Below are positions 23,852-33,139 of a stretch of 64,000 nt of DNA, in pieces. Where the stretch lies: the NCBI RefSeq assembly GCF_010499245.1, contig NZ_JAAGOW010000001.1:3720001-3784000 (forward strand), given 5' to 3'. Each line of letters starts with the position of its first letter. Position 1 is the stretch's first letter. This stretch comes from Variovorax sp. WS11 (GTDB taxonomy: Bacteria > Pseudomonadota > Gammaproteobacteria > Burkholderiales > Burkholderiaceae_C). The position numbers and the translations under genes were made by a program. The notes beneath the pieces are model-generated. The model made no database searches and was not told the DNA's origin. It worked only from the letters and a program-made list of their open reading frames with translations.

Positions 23852-25120
23852 ATGACATCACCCATGCTCAAGGGCTTCCGTGTCCTCGATCTCACGCAGA
23901 TCGTGGCGGGCCCGACCTGTACCCGGATCATGGCCGAGCTCGGTGCCGAGGTGGTCAAGCTCGAACTCGCTCCTTTCGGCGACCGGACCCGTGTGGGAGG
24001 ACTTCGCACCACCCGACCCGAGCTCAAGGGCGACACGCAGAGCACCTACTTCTTTCAGCACAACCATTCGAAGAAGAGCCTGGCGCTCGATTTCAAGAAT
24101 CCGAAAGGCCGCGCGCTGATCAAGCGCCTCGCGACCGAGTTCGACGTGCTGGTCGAGAACTTCTCGCCCGGCGTCATGCAACGCGCAGGCCTGGGCTACG
24201 AAGACCTGCGGCGGATCAACCCACGCCTTGTGATGTGCTCGATCTCGCTGGCGGGCCAGAGCGGGCCTCTGAGCCAAAAGCCGGGCTACGACTACATCGC
24301 GCAGGCCTATGCCGGAATCACCGACCTGATCGGAGCGCCGCAAGGGGATCCGGCGCTGATCACGATGGCGATCGGCGACACGTCCACGGGCCTCGCTGCG
24401 GCGATGGCGGTCGGCTTCGCACTGCTGCACCGCGAGCGCACCGGCGAGGGACAGCACGTTGAAGCCACCCTGCTGGACACCTACTTCCACATGCACGAGG
24501 TCGCGGTGCCGCGGGTGGCACTGAGGAAGAACTACACGCCCCGGCGCACCGGATCGCAGCACCCCGATGGCGGGCCGACGGGCATCTTCCGCTGCTCGGA
24601 CGGCAGCTACGTGAGCATCGCGACCCTGCCCCACCAGTGGAAGGCCTTCGTCAGCGTCCTCGGGACGCCCGAACTGCTCGCCGATCCGCGCTTCGCCACC
24701 GCTTCCCTGCGCCGCGACAACAACGAGGCGTTGAAGGACATCCTGGAGCGCTGGCTTGCGGGATTTCCATCGCGGGACGCGGCCGTCGCGAAACTGGAAG
24801 AGAACCGCATCCCGGTTGCGCCGGTGCTCACGCTGAACGAAGCCATGGCACATCCGCATCTGCGCGAACGCGGCACCGTGCGCCGCGTGCATGACCGGGC
24901 ACTCGGAACGTTTGACGTGCCGGGCATGCCGGTGAAGTTCTCCGCATGGCCGATCGCGCATGAACTGCGCGCCGATCGACTTGGCGAGCACAACGAGGCG
25001 CTGCTGCGCAAGCATCTCGGCCTCAGTGCGGAGGAGATAGCGCTCCTGCATGAAGAGGGTGTTCTGGTGCAAGACCCCATGCTCGACAGGCTCGCGTCGG
25101 CATCTGCGACCGGCGCCTGA
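23852..25120 (+). CDS. CaiB/BaiF CoA-transferase of the glutathione operon
   Basis: 422-aa class III CoA-transferase. It starts MTSPMLKGFRVLDLTQIVAG, and has GAEVVKLELAPFGDRTR, the KKSLALDFKNPKGR block, and the putative catalytic Asp176 in ITMAIGDTSTG followed by LLHRERTGEGQHVEATLLDT. Position between a GST and glutathione reductase is like IsoG/StyG, CoA-transferases proposed to activate glutathione-conjugated acids. Equivalent activity here is an inference from context. Confidence 0.92.
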   Translation: MTSPMLKGFRVLDLTQIVAGPTCTRIMAELGAEVVKLELAPFGDRTRVGGLRTTRPELKGDTQSTYFFQHNHSKKSLALDFKNPKGRALIKRLATEFDVLVENFSPGVMQRAGLGYEDLRRINPRLVMCSISLAGQSGPLSQKPGYDYIAQAYAGITDLIGAPQGDPALITMAIGDTSTGLAAAMAVGFALLHRERTGEGQHVEATLLDTYFHMHEVAVPRVALRKNYTPRRTGSQHPDGGPTGIFRCSDGSYVSIATLPHQWKAFVSVLGTPELLADPRFATASLRRDNNEALKDILERWLAGFPSRDAAVAKLEENRIPVAPVLTLNEAMAHPHLRERGTVRRVHDRALGTFDVPGMPVKFSAWPIAHELRADRLGEHNEALLRKHLGLSAEEIALLHEEGVLVQDPMLDRLASASATGA

Positions 25121-25138
25121 ACCGAGGGCTTGCACACC

Positions 25139-26539
25139 ATGACAAAGACCTCGATCCTCGATGTGGACCTGTTCGTCATCGGCGCTGGTTCCGGCGGCGT
25201 TCGCGCGGCGCGCATTGCCGCAGGCCATGGCGCTGCAGTCGCCATCGCCGAATCCGACCGCGTCGGGGGCACCTGCGTGATACGCGGATGCGTTCCGAAG
25301 AAGCTGCTGGTGGTCGCAAGCCGCTTTGCGGAGACCTTCGATGCGGCGTCCGGCTTCGGCTGGAGTCACGCCGGGCGGCACTTCGATTGGAAAACCCTGA
25401 TCGGCAACACGCAGGGCGAAGTGGCCCGGCTCGAGTCGCTGTATCGTGGAAACCTCGAGGCCTCGGGCGTGGTCCTGTGCCAGGAGCACGCTTGCCTCGT
25501 CGATGCGCACACGATCCGCCTGCGCAGCGGCCGTCTGATTCGAGCCCGGCACATTCTGGTCGCGACCGGCGCTCGAGCGGTGCGACCCGAATTTCCCGGC
25601 GCCGAGCACCTGCTGAGCTCCGATGATCTGTTCGAACTGCCGGCACTGCCACGCAGCTTCTGCGTCATGGGTGGAGGCTATATCGCTGTCGAGGTGGCCG
25701 GGCTGCTGGCGGGCCTCGGTGTCTCGACCACCCTCGTGCATCGCGGCAGTCAGCTGTTGCGCGGCTTCGATGAAGATCTGCAGCGCAGCCTGCACCAGGC
25801 GTTGGTGGAGCGCGGCATCCGGGTGGAGTTGAACGCAGTCGTTTCGCGCGTCGATGCGGCCGGCGAGGGCTTTCAGATCCGCCTTGCGGATGGCCGCAGC
25901 CTGGCCGCCGATCGGGTGCTTGCCGCCACGGGACGCAGGCCGAACACCGATGGCCTCGGGCTCGAAGCGGCCGGTGTCTCGCTCGATGGCGCGGGTGCGA
26001 TTCCAGTCGATCAGGACTCTCGCACCAGAATTCCGGGCATCTTCGCGGTCGGCGATGTCACGAACCGCGTCAACCTTACGCCGGTCGCCCTCCGCGAGGG
26101 GCAGGCAGTGGCAGAGCTGCTCTTTGGCAGCCGAACAGCGCCTGTGGACCATCGGAACGTGCCGACCGCCGTCTTCTCGACTCCCGAGATCGGCACTGTG
26201 GGGCCGTCCGAACAGCAGGCGCGCGAGCTCTATCCACGGCTGCAGGTCTATCGGTCGTCTTTCGTTCCGCTGGCCTCTGCGTTGAGCCGGCGAAAGGATC
26301 GGATGCTCATCAAGCTGCTGGTGGACGGCGACAGTGGCCGGGTCGTGGCCGCCCATCTGCTCGGCACGGATGCGGCGGAGCTGATCCAACTCATGGCGGT
26401 CGCGATCCGCGGCGGCCTCACCAAATCGGACTTCGACGCGACCGTCGCGGTGCACCCCACCGTCGCGGAGGAACTGGTCACTCTCCGAATGGCCGTTCCT
26501 GCTGCGCCGTCGATGGCTGCCGCTGCCACCGTCGACTAG
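25139..26539 (+). CDS. gor: Glutathione-disulfide reductase
   Basis: 466-aa FAD/NADPH flavoenzyme that reduces GSSG. ATG at 25139; a TTG three codons earlier is less likely. FAD site DLFVIGAGSGGVRAARIAAG; redox disulfide GGTCVIRGCVPKKLL; second dinucleotide site VMGGGYIAVEVAGLLAGLG; C-terminal dimer domain ending with the catalytic His-Glu pair in VAVHPTVAEELVTL. Fourth in the operon, 18 bp after the CoA-transferase, so GSSG or mixed-disulfide recycling is built into the pathway. Length and motifs match Gor rather than lipoamide dehydrogenase. Confidence 0.92.
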   Translation: MTKTSILDVDLFVIGAGSGGVRAARIAAGHGAAVAIAESDRVGGTCVIRGCVPKKLLVVASRFAETFDAASGFGWSHAGRHFDWKTLIGNTQGEVARLESLYRGNLEASGVVLCQEHACLVDAHTIRLRSGRLIRARHILVATGARAVRPEFPGAEHLLSSDDLFELPALPRSFCVMGGGYIAVEVAGLLAGLGVSTTLVHRGSQLLRGFDEDLQRSLHQALVERGIRVELNAVVSRVDAAGEGFQIRLADGRSLAADRVLAATGRRPNTDGLGLEAAGVSLDGAGAIPVDQDSRTRIPGIFAVGDVTNRVNLTPVALREGQAVAELLFGSRTAPVDHRNVPTAVFSTPEIGTVGPSEQQARELYPRLQVYRSSFVPLASALSRRKDRMLIKLLVDGDSGRVVAAHLLGTDAAELIQLMAVAIRGGLTKSDFDATVAVHPTVAEELVTLRMAVPAAPSMAAAATVD

Positions 26540-26581
26540 GCCCGGAATGCTCGAGGCTTCGGCAACTCCAGGAGACAAGAC

Positions 26582-27547
26582 ATGATGAAGAGATTGATCG
26601 CGACCGCCGTTCTCGGCGCCTGTGTCGTCGCAAATGCTCAGACCTATCCGAGCAAGCCGGTGATCCTCGTGGTGCCGTTCTCTCCAGGCGGCCCCACGGA
26701 TGTGGTGGCCCGCAGCCTGGCGCTGGCAATGGGGCGCACGCTCGGCCAATCGGTGATCGTCGAGAACAAGGCCAGTTCCGGCGGCATCGTCGGCAGCGAG
26801 GCCGTGCAGCGCGCCGAGCCCGACGGCTACACGCTTCTGATCCACAACATCGGCATGTCGACCTTGCCCGCGCTGTCGCGCAATCTGCGCTTCAATCCGC
26901 TCAAGGATTTCGCCTACGTCGGTGAGGTGGTCGACGTTCCCATGACCCTTGTGGGACGCAAGGATCTGAAGCCTGCAGGCTTCAAGGAACTGCAACCGTA
27001 TCTCAAGGTGCAGCAGCGCCAGGTCAACATCGCCAATGCCGGAATGGGCACCGCCTCGCATCTGTGCGGACTGCTGCTGATGAGCCGGCTCGACGTCGCG
27101 ATGACGTCGGTGTCGTACAAGGGTGCGGCTCCGGCGCTCACCGATCTGATGGGAGGCCACGTCGACCTTCTCTGCGACCAGGTGACGACCACGACGCAGC
27201 CCATTCGCGGGGGCCTCGTGAAAGCCTACGGGGCGACGACCGCTGAGCGCCTCCCGACGCTGGCAGAGGTCCCTACCTTGTCCGAGCAAGGCTTGAGCGA
27301 GTTTCGGATTGCGGTGTGGCATGGCGTGTACGCCCCCAAGGCCACGCCCAAGGAGATCGTGGACCGCTTGGCTGGAGCGCTGCGCGCCGCATTGGTTGAC
27401 AAGGGCTTCGAGGAAGCGATGGCCAGGCTCGGCGCGCTGCCGGTGTCGCCGGACCGCGCGTCGCCCGCCGGATTGCAAAAGCAACTCGCGCGCGAGATCG
27501 AGCGCTGGACGCCCATCATCCAGAGGGCGCACGTCTATCTCGACTGA
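26582..27547 (+). CDS. Bug-family (TTT) periplasmic substrate receptor
   Basis: 321 aa. Signal peptide at about 1-19 (MMKRLIATAVLGACVVANAQ). Bug pattern: YPSKPVILVVPFSPGGPTDV, VENKASSGGIVGSEAV, PDGYTLLIHNIG, and later DLMGGHVDLLCDQV. It catches a carboxylic acid in the periplasm; no TctA/TctB membrane genes are nearby, so it is an orphan receptor like most Bug proteins. Last gene of the glutathione operon, giving a hint that the substrate is an organic acid. 42 bp after gor, with AGGAG before the ATG. Confidence 0.92.
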   Translation: MMKRLIATAVLGACVVANAQTYPSKPVILVVPFSPGGPTDVVARSLALAMGRTLGQSVIVENKASSGGIVGSEAVQRAEPDGYTLLIHNIGMSTLPALSRNLRFNPLKDFAYVGEVVDVPMTLVGRKDLKPAGFKELQPYLKVQQRQVNIANAGMGTASHLCGLLLMSRLDVAMTSVSYKGAAPALTDLMGGHVDLLCDQVTTTTQPIRGGLVKAYGATTAERLPTLAEVPTLSEQGLSEFRIAVWHGVYAPKATPKEIVDRLAGALRAALVDKGFEEAMARLGALPVSPDRASPAGLQKQLAREIERWTPIIQRAHVYLD

Positions 27548-27755
27548 GGTGGTGAAAAGCCCTCGGGCGGGTCGAGTCAGGCAGCCTGCGCGGGTGTATG
27601 CTGCCCCGATTCTCGTCCTGCAGGGACGCTTCAGGCGCGGCCTCCCACGGTCTTCGGAGGCAGCGCGCAGCCTCGGAGCAAGAAGGGTGCGCCCCAAGCT
27701 GTTGACCCGCAAGGAGCTGTCGCCGGCCAAGACTGCTTCGCTCGAAGAGCGAGTG

Positions 27756-30062
27756 ATGCAGGCAGGCGCGCTGCGGTATGCGCTGGCGCCCGCGTGGGTG
27801 CTGCTCGCAGTGCTGGTGTACCTCTCGCCCGCCGGTCCGATTCTCAGTCTTGCGGGCTTGTTCATGTTTGCCGTGATCGCCGCGGCGTGGTTCGGCGGCG
27901 CCGGCCCCGGACTCGTGGCTGCAGTGCTGGCCACGTTCACGCTCCCCCAGCTGATTGCAGTGACCTATCCGTTGCTCGGCGGCTTTCTCGATCTGCCCCG
28001 CTTCATCACGTTCTCCGTCGTGGGATGGATCGTGGGGTGGGGGAGCTCCCGACGAGCCAGGGCACTGCGCGACCAGGAGCGCTACGCGCGTGCCATGGGG
28101 GCGAGCGACGATGGTTTCTGGGACTGGATCGTCGCCGACGACGCCATCTACACCTCGCCGCGCTTGCTGGAGATCTATGGCTTTGCGCCCGGCACGCGCT
28201 TCGCCGGTCGCGATGACCTTGTCGCACGGATTCCGTTTCACCCCGAGGATCGCCCGCTGTTGCTGCGGGCGTTCACGGAACACTTCGCCGGCAAGACGGT
28301 GCGCTACGACGTCGAGCCCCGAGTCATCCGGAACGGGGAGACGCGTTGGGTGCACCTGACCGGCATCGCAGCGCGCGATCCTTCCGGCGCTGTCGTTCGC
28401 TGGACCGGCACGGTGCGGGACGTGACGGAGCGCAAGCGCGCCGAAGAGGCGCTGCGCGAATCCGAGCAACGCTACGAGCTCGCAATGGCTGCGAGCGAGT
28501 CGGGATACTGGGATTGGCAAGTCCCCACCAACAAGTATGTGGTCTCGCCGAGAGCGTACGAACTGAGCGGGTATCCGCCTGGAACCAAGTGGGTGAACAG
28601 GGACGAGTACAGGGCACGCATCAACATGCACCCGGAGGATTTCACGCGATGGGAAGCTGCGCGGGAGGCGTTGTTCGCCGGAACCGGCGACCGGCTCGCC
28701 ATGGAGGTGCGCTACATCGTCCGCGGCGAGGCCCGCTGGCACAGCCTCCAGGCCATCTGCAGGCGCGACGACGCCGGCAAGGTCATCCGGTGGACCGGCT
28801 CGACCACCGACATCACGGCGCGCAAGCTGGCCGAGCAAGAGCTGAAGACAATGGAACGCAAGCTGCGCCAGGCGCAACAGCTCGAGTCGATGGGAACGCT
28901 GGCGGGCGGAATCGCGCACGACTTCAACAACATCCTCGGCGCGATCCTCGGCTACGGCGAGATGGCGCTGCGCGACGCGCCCAAGGGGAGCCGCCTCGCG
29001 CGCGACCTCGACAGCATCATGGTCGCCGGCGAGCGCGGGCGCGCGCTCGTCGAGCGCTTGCTGGCCTTCAGCCGCAGTGCGGTCGGCGAGCGTGTGCCGG
29101 TCCATGTCGAGCGGGTGGTACGCGAAGTGCTCGACCTGGTTTCGGGGAAGTTGCCGCCGAGCGTGGCCGTGCAGGCCAGGCTGCACGCGGGGCCCGCGGC
29201 GGTACTCGGCGACGCGACACAGGTGCACCAGGTGGTGGCCAATCTTGCGACCAATGCCATCCAGGCCATGCCGGCCGGCGGAACCTTGCGTATCGAGCTC
29301 GCCATCGAGCGCGTCGAGGTGCCTCGCGTCGGGACGATCGGTGCGCGCGGGCCGGGAGAGTATGTCGTGCTGACGGTCGCGGATACCGGCGCCGGCATGG
29401 CGCCGGAGATCATCGATCGCATCTTCGACCCCTTCTTCACCACCAAGGAAGTGGGCACCGGTACTGGCCTGGGACTGTCGCTCGTGCACGGCATCGTCAC
29501 CGAGCTCGGCGGCGCGATCGACGTCGCGAGCACGCCCGGCATCGGCAGCACGTTCATCGTCTACATGCCGCGCTCCGGGGACGCGGCGGAGCCAGACGAA
29601 GAAAAGGAACCGAGCCTGGCACGCGGCGACGGCCAGCGCGTGCTGGTCGTCGACGACGAAGAGCCGTTGATGCAGCTTGCGACCCGCATCCTGGCGGAGC
29701 TGGGCTATGTGCCCATCGGCTTCAGCTCGAGTACGGCTGCGCTCGCGGCGTTTCGTGCCGACCCCGAGCACTTCGATGCTCTCGTCACCGACGAGCGCAT
29801 GCCGGAAATGTCGGGCTCCGCGCTGATCCGCGAAGTGCGTGGCATGCGCAGCACCATGCCCGTCGTGCTGATGAGCGGCTACCTGGGAGCGACGGCGGGG
29901 AAGGCGGGTGAAAGCGCTTCGGGCGATGCGCGTGGCGTGGCGCCGGAAGGCGTCTCGGCGATCGTGGCCGACGAAGTCCTGCAGAAGCCGCTTTCGGCGC
30001 GCGACCTCGCGACCGGCCTGGCCAGGGTGTTCGCGCCCCGGGCTGGAAGGGGCGACACCTAG
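27756..30062 (+). CDS. Membrane-bound hybrid histidine kinase with two PAS domains
   Basis: 768 aa from the ATG at 27756 (GAAGAG upstream); GTG at 27687 is an alternative. Membrane segments at about 5-95 resemble DUF4118 (AAAWFGGAGPGLVAAVLATF). PAS domains at about 108-225 and 236-355 are PAS_3-like (FHPEDRPLL, MHPEDFTRW). HisKA has phospho-acceptor His388 in TLAGGIAHDFNNILGAILGY. The ATPase domain follows (FDPFFTTKEVGTGTGLGLSL). The C-terminal receiver begins RVLVVDDEEPLMQLA, with phospho-acceptor Asp679 in LVTDERMPEMSG. No separate response regulator or output gene is adjacent, so signal and target are unknown. Confidence 0.88.
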   Translation: MQAGALRYALAPAWVLLAVLVYLSPAGPILSLAGLFMFAVIAAAWFGGAGPGLVAAVLATFTLPQLIAVTYPLLGGFLDLPRFITFSVVGWIVGWGSSRRARALRDQERYARAMGASDDGFWDWIVADDAIYTSPRLLEIYGFAPGTRFAGRDDLVARIPFHPEDRPLLLRAFTEHFAGKTVRYDVEPRVIRNGETRWVHLTGIAARDPSGAVVRWTGTVRDVTERKRAEEALRESEQRYELAMAASESGYWDWQVPTNKYVVSPRAYELSGYPPGTKWVNRDEYRARINMHPEDFTRWEAAREALFAGTGDRLAMEVRYIVRGEARWHSLQAICRRDDAGKVIRWTGSTTDITARKLAEQELKTMERKLRQAQQLESMGTLAGGIAHDFNNILGAILGYGEMALRDAPKGSRLARDLDSIMVAGERGRALVERLLAFSRSAVGERVPVHVERVVREVLDLVSGKLPPSVAVQARLHAGPAAVLGDATQVHQVVANLATNAIQAMPAGGTLRIELAIERVEVPRVGTIGARGPGEYVVLTVADTGAGMAPEIIDRIFDPFFTTKEVGTGTGLGLSLVHGIVTELGGAIDVASTPGIGSTFIVYMPRSGDAAEPDEEKEPSLARGDGQRVLVVDDEEPLMQLATRILAELGYVPIGFSSSTAALAAFRADPEHFDALVTDERMPEMSGSALIREVRGMRSTMPVVLMSGYLGATAGKAGESASGDARGVAPEGVSAIVADEVLQKPLSARDLATGLARVFAPRAGRGDT

Positions 30063-30157
30063 TTCCTTGGATTTTTCGGCCGAGTCGCTATTCTTGTGGA
30101 TGCCATTCCTCGCGGGGCCGCGGGGGACTTCACCATCACTGACGACGAGCTTGCACC

Positions 30158-30937
30158 ATGACCGGTCAAACGAAATCTGGTGGACACGACCTTGCCGCGG
30201 ACGCCGAGAAGCTGCGCAAGCTGCATGTTCCGGGCGATCCTCTGCTCTTGGCCAACGTTTGGGACCCCGAGAGCGCCCGCGTCGTCGAAGCCGCCGGCAT
30301 GCGCGCGATTGCCACCGCCAGCGCGGCGCTTGCGCCCGTGAACGGGTACGAGGATCACGGCCATCTTCCACCCGATGTCGCGTTCGGTGCGCTTCGACGC
30401 ATTACTGACGCCGTGACGCTGCCGGTCACGGCCGACCTGGAGGATGGCTACGGACTGTCGCCGCAGGAATTCGTCGATCGGCTTGCCGGCGCAGGCGCCT
30501 GCGGGGCCAACCTCGAAGACACCGATCATCGTGCCGGCGCTCTGGTCGACGCCGATCGGCACGCGGAACGCATTGCCTCCATCAAGGCAGCGGCGCGTGC
30601 CCGTGGCTTCGACCCGGTCATCAACGCGCGCATCGACGTGCACTATCGCCAAGGCCCTCTGGAGGAGGGCCTGAAGCGCGCGCGGAAGTACCTCGATGCC
30701 GGTGCCGATTGCGTCTACCCGATCTTCTTGTCGGACGCATCGGCCATACGCCAGTACGTCGCTCTCGGCCCGACGAACATCCTGTACGGACCGGAAAGCA
30801 TCGCGATTTCCGAGCTCGCCGGGCTGGGCGTGGCGAGGCTCAGCGTCGGGCCGTTTCTGTTCCGGCTCCTGCTGAAGCGGCTCGAGGCTGCTGCCGATGC
30901 GTTCCGCCGGCACGACGACAAGGGCATCTGGGCCTGA
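30158..30937 (+). CDS. Isocitrate lyase / PEP mutase family protein
   Basis: 259-aa TIM-barrel enzyme. Typical segments: LLLANVWDPESARVVEAAGM, then ATASAALAPVNGYEDHG, the metal site LPVTADLEDGYGLSP, CGANLEDTDHR, and FDPVINARIDVHY. It belongs to the ICL/PEPM superfamily subgroup that forms or breaks C-C or C-P bonds of 2-oxo and hydroxy acids. The key Cys of isocitrate and methylisocitrate lyases (KKCGH) is absent, so it is more likely an oxaloacetate decarboxylase-like or PEP mutase-like protein. It has no clear operon partner. Confidence 0.87.
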   Translation: MTGQTKSGGHDLAADAEKLRKLHVPGDPLLLANVWDPESARVVEAAGMRAIATASAALAPVNGYEDHGHLPPDVAFGALRRITDAVTLPVTADLEDGYGLSPQEFVDRLAGAGACGANLEDTDHRAGALVDADRHAERIASIKAAARARGFDPVINARIDVHYRQGPLEEGLKRARKYLDAGADCVYPIFLSDASAIRQYVALGPTNILYGPESIAISELAGLGVARLSVGPFLFRLLLKRLEAAADAFRRHDDKGIWA

Positions 30938-31124
30938 TTGCCGGATCTCGCGCGGCGCACGCTTGCGCTCAGTCGTCGTCCCAGTCGTAGCTTCCCGCCC
31001 GCGACGGTCGCGGCGTCGATGCCCGAACTCGTGCGCTCAGGTCGACGCCGAGCGCTGGCGCGAAGGCTGGCAACGCACGATACTTGCCCCCACTCCCGTG
31101 GCGGAGAGCAAGGATACAGACGGA

Positions 31125-32111
31125 GTGGACAGCCTCAGAAGAATCCTCTTGACGCTCGCGATGGGTGCTGCCTGTGCCCCGCGCGCCTCCTTCGCGCAAC
31201 GGCCATCGTCGAAGCTGATGCGCATCGGATACCTGGACACCAGCTCGGCGCGCATCGCGAGCGACCGGCTCAATCGGCTTCGGGCAGGCCTGCGCGACCT
31301 GGGGTACGTCGAGGGCAAAGACATCGCCATCGAGGCCCGGTGGGCAGAAAGCGCCTACGAGCGTCTTCCCGATCTCGCGGCGGCGTTGCTGGAGCAGAAG
31401 CTGGACGTCATGGTGGCCGCGGGGCCCGCTGCCATCCAGGTCGTCCGGCAAGCCACGACCACCTTGCCCATCGTCTTCGCGGCGAGCGGCGATCCGCTCG
31501 TCTTCGGCTTTGTTCAGAGCCTGTCGCGGCCGGGAGGCAACGTGACCGGCGTGTCGAGCGTCGGTGCCGACCTCAGCTACAAGTACCTGGAGTTTCTGCG
31601 CGAGGCGATCACCAGCCTCTCGACGGTCGCCGTGCTGGTGAATCCCGGTCATCCGGGCCACGCTGTCTACTTGAAGAACATCCAGACGGCGGCGCGGGAG
31701 GCCGTGCGGGTCCTTCCCATGCAGGTGGCGAGCGCCGGCCAGATCGAGGCTGCTTTCGGTGCGATCAGGAAGAGCCGCGCGCAGGCGCTCATCGTGCCTG
31801 GCGACGGGCTGTTTTTCTCACAGGCGCGGCGGATCGCCGAACTCGCCGTCCAGCAACATCTGCCCACGCTGTTCTCGACCCGGGAACCCGTTCAGGCCGG
31901 TGGCTTGATGAGCTACGGCCCGAACCTGGCGGAGCAGTTCTACCGGGCAGCGAGCTACGTCGGCAAGATACTGGGAGGTGCGCACCCCCGGGATTTGCCT
32001 GTCGAGCAACCCACGACCTTCGAACTGGTCATCAACCTCAAGACCGCCAAGGCGATCGGGCTGACCCTGCGGCGGGAACTGCTCCTGCGGGCCGATGTTC
32101 TGGTGGAGTGA
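31125..32111 (+). CDS. ABC transporter substrate-binding protein (PF04392 type)
   Basis: 328 aa with a GTG start at 31125 supported by AAGGA 10 bp upstream; GTG at 31098 is possible. Signal peptide region RRILLTLAMGAACAPRASFA. Mature protein: MRIGYLDTSSARIASDRLNR, GYVEGKDIAIEARWAESAYE, then PIVFAASGDPLVFGFVQSLS and RPGGNVTGVSS. This is the tryptophan/phenol-type ABC_sub_bind family. No permease or ATPase is adjacent, so it is an orphan receptor. The 187-bp gap before it shows no gene. Convergent with the fusion protein at 32129. Confidence 0.87.
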   Translation: MDSLRRILLTLAMGAACAPRASFAQRPSSKLMRIGYLDTSSARIASDRLNRLRAGLRDLGYVEGKDIAIEARWAESAYERLPDLAAALLEQKLDVMVAAGPAAIQVVRQATTTLPIVFAASGDPLVFGFVQSLSRPGGNVTGVSSVGADLSYKYLEFLREAITSLSTVAVLVNPGHPGHAVYLKNIQTAAREAVRVLPMQVASAGQIEAAFGAIRKSRAQALIVPGDGLFFSQARRIAELAVQQHLPTLFSTREPVQAGGLMSYGPNLAEQFYRAASYVGKILGGAHPRDLPVEQPTTFELVINLKTAKAIGLTLRRELLLRADVLVE

Positions 32112-32128
32112 GGCCCGGAAACACGCAG

Positions 32129-33139
32129 CTATGCGACACGCAGACGCTGCAATCTGCCCGTCGCACAAGCGCCGCGCAGGAACGTTGCCACGACGGACGA
32201 TGCATGGACGTGAATCTCGATGGGACTGGGCGACGCCCGCAGTCCGAAGACGATCTCCAGCAGCAGATCCCCCCGCAGCATCGACACGAACCGGCGCGCT
32301 GCAAGCCTGCAATCGTCGAAGCCGACTTCGCCGCGGCGCCTTGCATCCTCCAGCACCTCGCAGATGCGGTCGATCGCCCGCTGCGGCCCGAAGGTCCAGT
32401 AGGCGCCCGCGGCGTCCTTGAATCGGTTGGAATCGGACACCGCCGCCTTGTACAGGCTGATCGCCGACGAAGACGTCATGGCGCTCATGACGCCGGTGCC
32501 AAGAGCCAGCAGGACTTCCTCCAGCGGCTCGTCGCCTCGCCTGGGGAGCAGCTTCAAGGCCTTGTCGGCATTCTTGTTCGCCACGCGCTCGAAGTGGTCG
32601 CACAGGAATTGCGACAGGTCGACCGGCTCCGTGCCGGCCTCGGCCAGGAGTCGCCGATAGAGCCCGTTGGGCGTCCACGTCCAGTAGGAGCGGCCGAGCA
32701 GCAAGGAAACCAGCACCGCGCAGTTCGACCAGCCGCGCGCCTGGCTGCCTTGTCCCGGAATCGCCTCGCGCACCTTGAGGATGTTGCCGACGGCGCCCCA
32801 GCGGAGGAACTTGATGGCTTCGTCGAGCGTCAGGACGTTGACCATCATCCGTGTCCACCACGGTTCCAGGAGCAGCCATGTGTCGTCGTCGACCAGCCGC
32901 ATCGCGAAGACGTGCTTGTGCTTGGGATTGGTGAAGCGATGCCACCATTGCCGTTGCAGGCCAGGGACGAAGCAGACGTACCAATGGCCTTCATGGACGG
33001 TGATCGGCGAACCGTCGGCGTCGATCTCCATCGCCAGTTCGTCCGGGACGCCGGGGACGTGCGAACGACCATCGGTGGTGCCGCGCGGAACGGGATCCGT
33101 GTTCGACGCCAAGGCCCTGATCAGCTTAGTGAGCGACAT
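32129..33139 (-). CDS. Fusion: cysteine-peptidase-like domain with TetR (AefR-type) C-terminal domain
   Basis: 336 aa (a second ATG at 33145 adds two residues). N-terminal part at about 50-165 has WYVCFVPG, HKHVFAMRLVDDDTWLLLEP with His74/His76, then RGWSNCAVLVSLLLGR with Cys140 and WTPNGLYRRLLAE. A His-before-Cys order with such flanking is what I would expect in a permuted papain/NlpC-like hydrolase, but this is inference. The C-terminal part (about 175-325) resembles the AefR-type TetR ligand domain: ALGTGVMSAM, SLYKAAVSDSNRF, FVSMLRGDLLLEIVFGL. No N-terminal HTH is present. Overlaps the 3' end of the upstream TetR gene by 14 bp, so it is coupled to the efflux operon. Confidence 0.6.
   Translation of the reverse strand: MSLTKLIRALASNTDPVPRGTTDGRSHVPGVPDELAMEIDADGSPITVHEGHWYVCFVPGLQRQWWHRFTNPKHKHVFAMRLVDDDTWLLLEPWWTRMMVNVLTLDEAIKFLRWGAVGNILKVREAIPGQGSQARGWSNCAVLVSLLLGRSYWTWTPNGLYRRLLAEAGTEPVDLSQFLCDHFERVANKNADKALKLLPRRGDEPLEEVLLALGTGVMSAMTSSSAISLYKAAVSDSNRFKDAAGAYWTFGPQRAIDRICEVLEDARRRGEVGFDDCRLAARRFVSMLRGDLLLEIVFGLRASPSPIEIHVHASSVVATFLRGACATGRLQRLRVA

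Noticed and set aside
23858-27940. Very long antisense open frame (1360 codons) opposite the glutathione operon
   Set aside because: High-GC codon bias on the plus strand leaves the complementary frame free of stops. Product is Arg/His/Gln-rich without any family motif, while the plus-strand genes are clear.
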